Shown here: piece by piece, positions 49,721 through 57,442 of the stretch
How the letters are laid out: every line of letters begins with the position of its first letter
Position numbering within the stretch: the stretch's first letter is position 1
NCBI GenBank assembly: GCA_003243195.1
Contig: QFQI01000003.1
Location: 62,001-126,000, forward strand
Direction of reading: 5' to 3'
Length of the DNA: 64,000 nt
From: Sphingomonas taxi
GTDB taxonomy: Bacteria; Pseudomonadota; Alphaproteobacteria; Sphingomonadales; Sphingomonadaceae
Made by a program: the position numbers and the translations under genes
Notes under the pieces: model-generated
What the model was told of the DNA's origin: nothing
Databases searched by the model: none
The model's input: only the letters and a program-made list of their open reading frames with translations

Positions 49721-50634
49721 TCGCCCCCGGCGCGGGCGACGCGATCACGCTCGACGAACTGGTGGACGCGCTGGAGGCCGAGCGCTGGGATCCGCGCGAC
49801 GAGGATGCGTTCGCCGCGCTGGGGCCATGGCTGGCGCGGCTCGGGCGCAACCGCGACTTCCTGGCCGATCTCGCCATCGCCGAACTGGAGCAGCGCTTCG
49901 CCGGGCAGGAGGGCAACAGCTATGGCGCGCAGGTGCTGATGCTGCGCCCGCCCGGCACCCGTTACGCGTTGCGCGCCAATTTCTGGCCGGCGCGCGACGA
50001 TGCGGTAGTGAAGGCGGGCGGGACCGCGCCGTTCTTCTACGACCTGCCGCACGACCACAATTTCTCGTTCCTCACGCTCGGCTATCTGGGACCGGGTTAC
50101 TGGAGCGATTACTATCTGTTCGACGGCGCGGTCGCCGGGCTGCCCGGCGAACGTGCGCGGCTGGTGTTCGACCGGCGTGCGCGGCTGGAGCCGGGCAAGC
50201 TGATGCTCTATCGCGCGCACCACGACGTGCACGTCCAGTTGCCGCCGGACAGTTTCTCCGTCTCGCTCAACGTGCTCGGCTACGAACGCGGGCAGCCGTG
50301 GCGGACGCAATATCGGTTCGATACCGCCGCCGACACGATCACGCAGGCGATGACCACGACTCCGTCGGAGGCGCTGGTGACGCTGGCGACACGGCTCGGC
50401 GGCGAGGCGGGCACGGCGCTGGTCGCCGACCTGTCGCGTCGCCATCCGCATCCGCGGCTGCGCGCCACCGCGCTCGCGGCGCTGCGCGGCGCGCTGTCGC
50501 CGCACGAGCTGTATGCGACGTCGGAACGGGCGCTGGGCGATGGCCACCCGCTGGTCGCCGCCACCGCCCGCGCCACGATCGCTGCGCTGCAAGACCGATC
50601 CGTTCCGGACCCACCCCCGCCGACGGCGACATGA
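49708..50634 (+). CDS. Cupin-like/HEAT-like repeat protein, candidate oxygenase
   Basis: 308 residues. The central part looks like a cupin: His115 and His117 in LPHDHNFSF give the HxH of motif 1, and His171, His172 and His175 in the RAHHDVHVQL segment lie where motif 2 places its His. After it comes a helical C-terminus with HEAT-like units (RHPHPRLRATALAALRGAL, GHPLVAATARATIAAL). A metal-dependent oxygenase acting on the neighbouring peptide is possible but inferred. GTG at 49708 has GAGGAA five bases away; GTG at 49717 is an alternative. Confidence 0.62.
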   Translation: MPRVIAPGAGDAITLDELVDALEAERWDPRDEDAFAALGPWLARLGRNRDFLADLAIAELEQRFAGQEGNSYGAQVLMLRPPGTRYALRANFWPARDDAVVKAGGTAPFFYDLPHDHNFSFLTLGYLGPGYWSDYYLFDGAVAGLPGERARLVFDRRARLEPGKLMLYRAHHDVHVQLPPDSFSVSLNVLGYERGQPWRTQYRFDTAADTITQAMTTTPSEALVTLATRLGGEAGTALVADLSRRHPHPRLRATALAALRGALSPHELYATSERALGDGHPLVAATARATIAALQDRSVPDPPPPTAT

Positions 50635-50656
50635 TCCGACGCTAATCGACCAGGTG

Positions 50657-51238
50657 ATGGCGGTGCGCGTGCTGATCGACCGGCCGGCATTGCGAACCGC
50701 GCTGACCGAGCGCGGCATGTCGCTGTCCGACGACGCCGCGGCGACCGTCGTGGTGGCGCATGCCGGTGCGCTGAGCGACGCGCGCCGCTGCTGTCCCGAC
50801 GCCCGCCTGCTGGCGGTGGCGCACGACGAGGCGGAGGAACTGGCCGCCTTCGCCGCCGGCGCGGATGATGTCGCGCGCGGCTCGGACGCGCTGGTGTCGC
50901 TGCGTGCCGCGCGGCTGCTCATGGCGGGTGACACGATGGTGCGCGTCGGTTCGCTGCGGATCGACCGGCTGACGCGCACCGCCGTGCGTGGCGGCCGCAT
51001 GTTGCGGCTGCTGCCGCGTGAATATGCGCTGCTGGAACTGCTGGCCCGTCACGCCGGGACGACCGTCGACCATGCCACGCTGCGCCGCATGCTGTTCGGC
51101 CTGCCGTTCGATCCGGGGACCAACGTGCTGGCGGTGCACGTCTCGCGGGTGCGCGCCGTGCTTCACCGCGGCTTTGCGCAGCCGATGCTGCTCACCGAGC
51201 GTGGCCGCGGGTATCGCCTGATCGCCGACGACGGATAG
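50657..51238 (+). CDS. OmpR/PhoB-type winged-helix regulator with degenerate receiver
   Basis: 193 residues. The C-terminal half is a DNA-binding winged helix (LRIDRLTRTAVRGG, LLPREYALLELLARHAG and LAVHVSRVRAVLHRGF, then GRGYRLI). The N-terminal 90 residues have the strand-helix plan of a receiver but lack the phospho-acceptor Asp in the expected place (VVVAHAGALSDARR), so it is probably not controlled by a histidine kinase. None lies nearby. It ends the peptide cassette with a 22-base gap and likely controls it. Confidence 0.75.
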   Translation: MAVRVLIDRPALRTALTERGMSLSDDAAATVVVAHAGALSDARRCCPDARLLAVAHDEAEELAAFAAGADDVARGSDALVSLRAARLLMAGDTMVRVGSLRIDRLTRTAVRGGRMLRLLPREYALLELLARHAGTTVDHATLRRMLFGLPFDPGTNVLAVHVSRVRAVLHRGFAQPMLLTERGRGYRLIADDG

Positions 51239-51342
51239 CAGCGCCGCCGCGATGAACGGCATGTTGTTCCCCGTTCATGCAACTGCGCTAGAATGACGAC
51301 GTTTCGTCACCATCACGATCAATCAAACGGGAGAATTCTTTC

Positions 51343-51648
51343 ATGCGTAAGCTCATGCTCGCCTTTGGCGCGGCGGCGATGGTCGCCCCGACACTGGTCG
51401 CCACCACGGTCGATGCGGATGCGCAGCGTCGCTACAAGTATCGCGAATGGCGCGGCAACGATGGCCGCATGCGCTGCCGCAAGCCTGACGGCACCACCGG
51501 CCTGGTGGTCGGCGCGGTCGCCGGCGGTCTGCTCGGCCGCACGATCGACACCCGCGGCGATCGCACGCTGGGCACGGTGCTGGGCGGCGTCGGCGGCGCG
51601 CTGGCCGGTCGCGAGATCGAGCGCAGCGGCAAGCGCCAGTGCCGGTGA
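51343..51648 (+). CDS. Exported glycine-zipper 2TM protein
   Basis: 101 residues: signal peptide (1-27), basic stretch (RRYKYREWRGNDGRMRCRK), then a glycine zipper (GTTGLVVGAVAGGLLG and TVLGGVGGALAGREI). Two Cys flank the zipper (GRMRCRK, KRQCR) and could be disulfide-bonded. Resembles outer-membrane or periplasmic 2TM glycine-zipper proteins. Closely related to the zipper at the end of the gene at 52285. Confidence 0.78.
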   Translation: MRKLMLAFGAAAMVAPTLVATTVDADAQRRYKYREWRGNDGRMRCRKPDGTTGLVVGAVAGGLLGRTIDTRGDRTLGTVLGGVGGALAGREIERSGKRQCR

Positions 51649-51758
51649 GGCAGTGCGCCGGATCGCGGTGAGCCTTTTCGGCTGATCGACGTTGGAGAGG
51701 CGCGGGCCGTGGCGACACGGGCCGCGCCTTTTTCGCGACGTCATCAGGAGAACAGGAC

Positions 51759-52187
51759 ATGCCCACCCGCAGCGGATCGGCGCGTTACGAGGGCCTCGGC
51801 AAGAACGGCAAGGGCTGGACCTCCACCCAGTCCGGCGTGCTGACGGACCAAAGCTACGGCTTCACCTCGCGCTTCGAGGATGGGCCGGGCACCAATCCCG
51901 AAGAACTGATCGCCGCCGCCCACGCCAGTTGCTTCACCATGGCGCTCAGCTTCGCGCTGGCGGGCGCGGGCCACCACGACGGGACGCTGGAGACCACCGC
52001 GCGCGTGTCGGTGGAAAAGGACGGCGACGGCTTCACCATCACGGCGTCCAGGCTGGATCTGAAGGCGAAGGTGCCGGGCATCACGCAAGAAGAGTTCGAA
52101 AGGATCGCGCAGGATGCCAAGGCAAACTGCCCGGTATCCAAGGTGTTGAAGGCCGAGATCACGCTGACGCATGAATTGTCGCAATGA
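51759..52187 (+). CDS. OsmC-family peroxiredoxin
   Basis: 142 residues with the OsmC/Ohr fold. Redox Cys58 is in AAAHASCFTMALS and Cys124 in NCPVSKVLKAEITL, with GTNPEELIAAAHA as the family signature. Reduces organic hydroperoxides, in the OsmC subgroup. AGGAGAAC precedes the ATG. Lies between the two glycine-zipper genes, as part of a stress-type cluster. Confidence 0.93.
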   Translation: MPTRSGSARYEGLGKNGKGWTSTQSGVLTDQSYGFTSRFEDGPGTNPEELIAAAHASCFTMALSFALAGAGHHDGTLETTARVSVEKDGDGFTITASRLDLKAKVPGITQEEFERIAQDAKANCPVSKVLKAEITLTHELSQ

Positions 52188-52284
52188 TGTCGGAAAGGTG
52201 AACGGCAGGTAGTTTGCCGTTCACGCAACCGCACCGGGACCGCCGCCGTTGAAGGCGCATCGTTTTCGTCCAAGGAGACAAGTG

Positions 52285-52854
52285 ATGCGTATCATGCTGG
52301 CGGCGGTACTGGGAGCGACCGCGCTGACTGCCCTGCCCGCCGGTCCGGCGATGGCGCAACGTCAGCGTGATGCCAACCGCGAGTATCGCGAGGACGTCCG
52401 CGACGCGCGGCGCGAATATCGCGAGGATGTGCGCGACGCCGACTCGCGCCGCGACCTGCGCAACGCGCGTCATGAATATCGCGACAATGTTCGCGACGCC
52501 CGGCGCGACAGGAACAACCGCGTGCGCGACTGGCGCGACTATCGCCGGTATGACTATAACCGGCTGGAGAACGGCCAGCGCCGTTATTATGCCGACCGCT
52601 ATTATCGCGACGGACGCTATTATCAGCAGCGCGCGCTGGGCCGCAACGACCGCATCTATCGCGGCAACAACGGACGCTATTATTGCCGCCGCAACGACGG
52701 CACGACCGGCCTGATCGTCGGGGGGCTGGCCGGCGGCGCGTTGGGCAACATCATCGCCGGCGGTGGATCGCGCCTGTTGGGTACGCTGATCGGTGCCGGT
52801 GGCGGGGCGCTGCTCGGCCAGCAGGTCGATCGCGGGCAGGTGATCTGCCGCTGA
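52285..52854 (+). CDS. Exported Arg/Tyr-rich repeat protein with glycine zipper
   Basis: 189 residues. Signal peptide (1-24), then an unusual repeat region: the phrase REYREDVRDARR and close variants occur about four times (residues 32-80). A Tyr/Arg/Asp-rich stretch follows (RRYDYNRLENGQRRYYADRY), then a C-terminal glycine zipper (GTTGLIVGGLAGGALGNII, LLGTLIGAGGGALLG). Resembles RcnB-like or surface 2TM proteins. The repeats suggest internal duplication. AAGGAGA before the ATG. Confidence 0.78.
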   Translation: MRIMLAAVLGATALTALPAGPAMAQRQRDANREYREDVRDARREYREDVRDADSRRDLRNARHEYRDNVRDARRDRNNRVRDWRDYRRYDYNRLENGQRRYYADRYYRDGRYYQQRALGRNDRIYRGNNGRYYCRRNDGTTGLIVGGLAGGALGNIIAGGGSRLLGTLIGAGGGALLGQQVDRGQVICR

Positions 52855-52930
52855 GGACACGGGTCCGGCGTGTCATGCGCCGGACCCCGACCCTTTGGGG
52901 CGTCGTGCCGCCCGAACGTTTCGTCCGGCG

Positions 52931-53152
52931 CTAGATCAGCCCACCGCCGAGCATCAGCCGCAAGCCGAAGATCAGGATCAGCACCAGATTGAGGTTGCGC
53001 CCGCTGTTGCGCGACGACAGCGCACCCACCGCCGCGCCGACCACCGCGATCGGGATCACGAACCAATAGCCCCAGGCGAGGAACGGCAGGAACGGCACGA
53101 TGCCGAGCAGCAGGGCAACGACACCGATCACGATCGAGAACAGGTTCAGCAT
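52931..53152 (-). CDS. Small two-helix membrane protein
   Basis: 73 residues with two membrane segments (about 5-30 and 33-70, separated by WGYWFVIPIAV and GALSSRNSGRN). No Shine-Dalgarno is seen before the ATG; a TTG nine bases upstream is another possible start. Unknown function. Stands alone on the minus strand. Confidence 0.5.
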   Translation of the reverse strand: MLNLFSIVIGVVALLLGIVPFLPFLAWGYWFVIPIAVVGAAVGALSSRNSGRNLNLVLILIFGLRLMLGGGLI

Positions 53153-53249
53153 GCGCGGCAAGATGGCGCGTCACCCGGTGTCCTACAAGGGCGAGACACA
53201 AGCGCTCACATGCTGGAAAAACCCGCGCCGATCGTCGACAAGCGCGGCC

Positions 53250-53579
53250 ATGCCCTATCTGCTGCTGCTGATCGCGATCCTGGCCGAGGTCACCGCCACG
53301 TCGGCGCTGAAACAGTCCGACGGCTTCACGCGGCCGTTGCCGACCGTCGTCACCGTCGCCGGCTATGCCATCGCCTTCTACTTCCTGTCGCTGACGCTGC
53401 GCACCATGCCGACCGGCATCGCCTATGCGATCTGGTCGGGGGTCGGCATCGTGCTCATCACCGCGGTCGCATGGCGGGTACAGGGGCAGAGGCTGGATGC
53501 GGCCGCGCTGCTGGGCATGGCGCTGGTCGTCGCAGGGGTGCTGGTGATGAACCTGTTCTCGCGCACGGCCGGGCATTGA
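53250..53579 (+). CDS. Small multidrug resistance (SMR) transporter
   Basis: 109 residues with four membrane helices. The essential Glu is in LAEVTATSALKQS (residue 11, matching Glu14 of EmrE), with the conserved AYAIWSGVGIV and VVAGVLVMNLFS at helix 3 and 4. Exchanges cationic drugs or guanidinium for protons. A single gene without partner, so probably a homodimer of EmrE type. Start ATG follows the divergent membrane gene by 97 bases. Confidence 0.9.
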   Translation: MPYLLLLIAILAEVTATSALKQSDGFTRPLPTVVTVAGYAIAFYFLSLTLRTMPTGIAYAIWSGVGIVLITAVAWRVQGQRLDAAALLGMALVVAGVLVMNLFSRTAGH

Positions 53580-53626
53580 ACGGCGGCGCAATTCCCTTCG
53601 CGTGCGAAAGCGACTAGGGCGGGGCG

Positions 53627-54004
53627 ATGAACTCCCTCCTTCTCGTCATGGGCGGCGGCGCGGTCGGCGCCGGCGCGCGCCATCTGACCGGGCGCGCGAT
53701 GGCCGCCGCGCTCGGCACCGGCTGGCCCTGGGGCACGCTGACCGTCAATCTGGTCGGCGGCCTGTGCATGGGGCTGCTGGTCGGCGTGCTGGCACGTGCG
53801 TCGCAGGGCGGCGAGCCGTGGCGGCTGCTGCTGGGCGTCGGCGTGCTCGGCGGCTACACCACCTTCTCCTCGTTCGCACTGGACGCGAGCGTGATGATCG
53901 AGCGCGGCGCGCTGGGCGCGATGCTCGGCTATGTGCTGGTGTCGGTCGTCGGGTCGATCCTCGCGCTGTTCGCCGGGCTGATGCTGGCGCGGGTGGCGGC
54001 ATGA
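53627..54004 (+). CDS. crcB: Fluoride channel/exporter CrcB (Fluc)
   Basis: 125 residues with four membrane segments and the family's key phrases: ARHLTGRAMA, TLTVNLVGGLCMG (the Asn of the pore) and GGYTTFSSFALD with the Phe/Thr pore residues. Removes F- from the cell. No fluoride riboswitch is seen in the 47 bases upstream. Its stop overlaps the rluC ATG by four bases. Confidence 0.94.
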   Translation: MNSLLLVMGGGAVGAGARHLTGRAMAAALGTGWPWGTLTVNLVGGLCMGLLVGVLARASQGGEPWRLLLGVGVLGGYTTFSSFALDASVMIERGALGAMLGYVLVSVVGSILALFAGLMLARVAA

Positions 54005-55101
54005 GCGACGCCGTCCGCCAGTTCACCGTCGGCTATGACGACGAAGGGATCCGCGTCGATCGCTGGTTCAAGCGCCACCTGCCCGACACCAGCTTCACCA
54101 CGGTCGCCAAATGGGCGCGTACCGGGCAGTTGCGCGTCGATGGCGCGCGCGTCGGCCCCGGCGATCGCCTGCAGGCCGGGCAGGTGCTGCGCGTGCCGCC
54201 GCCCGAGCCGGAGCGCCCCGACGTGCGCGGCCAGCGCGAGCGCCCGCCGCTCAGCGACGACGAGGCCGCCTTCGCGCGCGAGATGGTGATCCACAAGGAC
54301 GCGCAGGCGCTGGTGCTCAACAAGCCGCCCGGCCTCGCCACGCAGGGCGGCACCAAGACGGTGACGCATGTCGACGGGCTGCTCGACGCGCTGCAATATG
54401 AGGCGGAGGGGCGACCGAAGCTGGTCCACCGGCTCGACAAGGACACGTCGGGCGCGCTGCTGGTCGCGCGCACCTCGCGCGCGGCGGCATTCTTCGCCAA
54501 GACCTTCTCGGGCCGCTCGGCCAAGAAGGTCTATTGGGCGCTGGTGGTCGACGTGCCGTCGATCGACGACGGGATGATCGAGCTGCCGATCGCCAAGCAG
54601 CCGGGCACCGGCGGCGAGAAGATGTGCGTCGACGAGGAGAATGGCCAGCCGGCGCGCACCCGTTACCGGGTGATCGAGCGCGCAGGCAACCGCACCGCCT
54701 GGGTCGAGCTGCAACCCTTCACCGGGCGCACCCATCAGTTGCGCGTGCACATGGCGGCGATCGGCCATCCGATCGTCGGCGACGGCAAGTACGGCGGACA
54801 GGCGGCGTTCCTGACCGGCGGGATCAGCCGCAAGATGCACCTGCACGCGCGCCGCATCCGCGTCGACCATCCCGACGGCGGCGAGATCGACGTGACGGCG
54901 GAGCTGCCGACGCATTTCGCCGAAAGCCTCGCCAGCCTGGGGTTCGAGGCGATGGCCGGCGACATGATGCCGATGGACGTGAAGGCGCCGCCGACGCGCG
55001 AGGAGAAGAAGTCGCGCGCCCGCGCCCATGCCAAGACGGTACGCAAGGCGCGTCGCGGCGAGCGGCGCGGACGCGGTGAGGGCAGCGGCGGGCGGCGCTG
55101 A
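54001..55101 (+). CDS. rluC: RluA-family rRNA pseudouridine synthase (RluC-like)
   Basis: 366 residues: S4-type RNA-binding domain (about 18-65, with WAKWARTGQLRVDG-like KWARTGQLRVDGARV), then the synthase domain with HRLDKDTSG (catalytic Asp146), GRTHQLRVHMAAIGHPIVGD and the C-terminal basic tail. Modifies U in 23S rRNA; the symbol is assigned by domain plan. The tail (about 330-366) is very Lys/Arg-rich. ATG overlaps the crcB stop (ATGA). Confidence 0.88.
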   Translation: MSDAVRQFTVGYDDEGIRVDRWFKRHLPDTSFTTVAKWARTGQLRVDGARVGPGDRLQAGQVLRVPPPEPERPDVRGQRERPPLSDDEAAFAREMVIHKDAQALVLNKPPGLATQGGTKTVTHVDGLLDALQYEAEGRPKLVHRLDKDTSGALLVARTSRAAAFFAKTFSGRSAKKVYWALVVDVPSIDDGMIELPIAKQPGTGGEKMCVDEENGQPARTRYRVIERAGNRTAWVELQPFTGRTHQLRVHMAAIGHPIVGDGKYGGQAAFLTGGISRKMHLHARRIRVDHPDGGEIDVTAELPTHFAESLASLGFEAMAGDMMPMDVKAPPTREEKKSRARAHAKTVRKARRGERRGRGEGSGGRR

Positions 55102-55235
55102 CGGCGCATACTCCGACCCCCGTGCTTCGGGTGACGTGGTGCGGAAAGGTCGCGCGCCGGACACGCCGGTGCGTGATGGCGCCAGCGATGGAGGATCGCC
55201 CGCACCCCTGATGCAGCGCCCCTGCGATGGGGTCG

Positions 55236-56123
55236 CTACGCTGGTGTCGACGCCTCCGCTGCGTCCACCCATGCGCTCAGCAGGCTGTGCGCGATCGCAT
55301 AGGGGGGCGGCGCGAGGAACGGCCCCTCCCCGGCGAGTGCCGCGCGGACCTCGTCACGCGTCGCCCACATCGCATGTTCCAGCTCGTTGACGTCCAGCGT
55401 GATCGCATCGTCGGTGGCGCGCGCGACGCAGGCGATCATCAACTGCGACGGGAACGGCCATGGCTGGCTCGCGATGTAGCGCACATCGGTGACGCGCACG
55501 CCGGCCTCCTCGGCAATCTCGCGCGCGACCGCTTCCTCGATCGATTCACCGGGTTCGACGAAGCCGGCCAGCGCCGAATAGCGCCCCGGCGGAAACGACG
55601 CCTGCCGGCCGAGCAGCGCGCGCCCGTCATGCTCGGCGACCATGATGACGACCGGATCGACCCGCGGGAAATGCTCGGTGGCGCAGTGGGGACAGCGCCG
55701 CCCCCATCCGGCGCGGAAGATCGCGCTAGCTTGCCCGCAGCGTGCGCAGAACGGATGCCGCGCGTGCCAGTCGATCAGTGCGCGCGCCATCGCGAAGGTC
55801 GCCGCCTCGCCCGGCCGCAGCCGGTCGAGCAGCGCGAACAGCGTCGGCGAGCGGAACGACGGCAGCGATGGCTGGTCCGGGAGCAAGGCCGCGAAGTGCG
55901 CGACACCCTCCGCCAGCCCGAGCAGCACGAACGCCGCGTCCGCCGGCGCATCGGCGGGCGTGCCCCAGCCGAGCCGCCCGTCGTCGCCCACGACCGGCTC
56001 CGCGCCGTTCAGCAGCAGCAGCCGCGCGCTCGGATCGTCGCGCAGCGCGGCGATCCGGGCGGGATCGTGGCGCAGCGCGTCGGCGCGGTCGAGCGTCCCG
56101 CCGGTGAAGCCGGTGGGGATCAC
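55236..56123 (-). CDS. nudC: NAD(H) pyrophosphatase / NAD-cap hydrolase
   Basis: 295 residues. A zinc ribbon (HPFCARCGQ and GRRCPHCATEHFPRVDPVVI, about 122-150) leads into the Nudix box (GFVEPGESIEEAVAREIAEEAGV, with the REIAEEAG core) and the NADH-specific SQPWPFPSQLM. Splits NADH into NMNH and AMP and removes NAD caps from RNA. The start is GTG overlapping the upstream stop (GTGA). Third gene of the mutY operon. Confidence 0.93.
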   Translation of the reverse strand: MIPTGFTGGTLDRADALRHDPARIAALRDDPSARLLLLNGAEPVVGDDGRLGWGTPADAPADAAFVLLGLAEGVAHFAALLPDQPSLPSFRSPTLFALLDRLRPGEAATFAMARALIDWHARHPFCARCGQASAIFRAGWGRRCPHCATEHFPRVDPVVIMVAEHDGRALLGRQASFPPGRYSALAGFVEPGESIEEAVAREIAEEAGVRVTDVRYIASQPWPFPSQLMIACVARATDDAITLDVNELEHAMWATRDEVRAALAGEGPFLAPPPYAIAHSLLSAWVDAAEASTPA

Positions 56124-57442
56124 CAGCGCCCGCCGTGGCGCGCCGCATCCCGGAACAGCGCCGCGAACGTCTCCTTCGCCAACGGCCAGCGCTCGCCGGG
56201 GAAGTAATTGACCATGATCGTGCTGCGGAAGCGCCGCGCCGGATCGACCACCGCCAGCGTCCCCGCCGCGCCCGCCCAGCCATAGCTGCCCTTCGACGCG
56301 CCGTTGGGATCGTCGACGACATAGACCACACCGCCCGCGCCATAGCCCTGCGCCAGTCCATCGCGATTGCGGAAGACCACGCCCGGCGGCAGCAGGTTCG
56401 ACATCGCCAGCCGCGCGGTTTCCGGCTTCATCACGCGCACGCCGTCCAGCGTGCCGGCATCCTGGAGCATGTGCAGGAAGCGGTCGTAATCGCGCGCGCT
56501 GGAGACCAGCCCCGCCCCGCCATACGGGAAGCTGGGCGGCTGCAGGAACGGCGAGCGCGCGGCGAGATCGAGCGGCGCGAGCGCATCCTCGACGAAGGTA
56601 TAGTTGCTGGCGAAGCGCGCGACATTGCCCGGCGCGACCTGCCAGTCGGTGGAGGTCATCTTCAGCGGATCCAGCAGCCGCGTGCGCACGAAGCGCTCGA
56701 ACGGCATGCCGCTCGCCTTCTCGATCACCGCGGCGAGCACGTCGAGTCCCATGGAATAATGCCAGGTGGTGCCGGGATCGGCGACCAGCGGCACCTTCGC
56801 CGCGCGCTCGGCGAAGGCGGCGAGCGTCGTGGGACGCGTGCGCCGCGCCACCGCCTCGGTCTGCGCGTTCGCGGTGAAGGGCACCAGCCCCAGCCGTTCA
56901 TATTCCTTGAGCAGCGGCCCCTTGGCGCTGATCTGATAGCCCAGACCCGACGTGTGGGTCAGCAACTGCCGGATCGTGATCGCGCCGCGCGCGGGCCGCG
57001 ACACCAGCGACGTGTCGGGGCTGGTCAGCACGCGCATCGACCGGAACGCCGGGAAATATTTGGCCAGCGGATCGTCCAGCGACAATTTGCCGTCCTCGAT
57101 CAGCAGCATCGCCGCCATGCCAGTGATCGGCTTGGTCATCGAATAGACCCGCCACAGCGAATCGGGGCCGGCGGCCGGCGCGTTCGCGTCGGTGGCGATC
57201 CGGCCGGCGGCGACGAACACCGTCGGCCGGTCACCGATCGCGAAGGCCGCGACGATGCCGGGCATCTTGCCGTCGCGCACATAGCCATCGAACAGCGCCT
57301 GCGTGGCCGGCAGCGGCGATGCGGGGGCGGCCGGCTGCGGCGCCGGCGCGGGCGCGCGCGCCGCCTGTTGCGCGGGGAGCACCGCGCCGGTCGCCAGCAG
57401 CGTCGCCGCCAGCGTTGCCCCGATCCACCGCTTCATCGTCAT
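56120..57442 (-). CDS. Beta-lactamase-like serine hydrolase (class C/esterase type)
   Basis: 440 residues with a signal peptide (1-24) and an Ala/Pro linker. The active site has SxxK as SMTK (Ser101, Lys104) and YxM-type YSMG near 233 in place of YxN, as in esterase/PBP4-like relatives, so true beta-lactam hydrolysis is doubtful. ATG (with GAGGAGA) overlaps the mutY stop, and its stop overlaps the nudC GTG. The middle gene of a coupled three-gene operon. Confidence 0.87.
   Translation of the reverse strand: MTMKRWIGATLAATLLATGAVLPAQQAARAPAPAPQPAAPASPLPATQALFDGYVRDGKMPGIVAAFAIGDRPTVFVAAGRIATDANAPAAGPDSLWRVYSMTKPITGMAAMLLIEDGKLSLDDPLAKYFPAFRSMRVLTSPDTSLVSRPARGAITIRQLLTHTSGLGYQISAKGPLLKEYERLGLVPFTANAQTEAVARRTRPTTLAAFAERAAKVPLVADPGTTWHYSMGLDVLAAVIEKASGMPFERFVRTRLLDPLKMTSTDWQVAPGNVARFASNYTFVEDALAPLDLAARSPFLQPPSFPYGGAGLVSSARDYDRFLHMLQDAGTLDGVRVMKPETARLAMSNLLPPGVVFRNRDGLAQGYGAGGVVYVVDDPNGASKGSYGWAGAAGTLAVVDPARRFRSTIMVNYFPGERWPLAKETFAALFRDAARHGGRW

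Noticed and set aside
48654..51238. Lasso-peptide or lanthipeptide cluster
   Set aside because: No asparagine-synthetase-like, transglutaminase-like, LanM/LanB or radical SAM gene is present, and the peptide lacks the usual core features.
53580..53626. Fluoride riboswitch before crcB
   Set aside because: The 47-base spacer is too short for and shows none of the conserved bases of that riboswitch.
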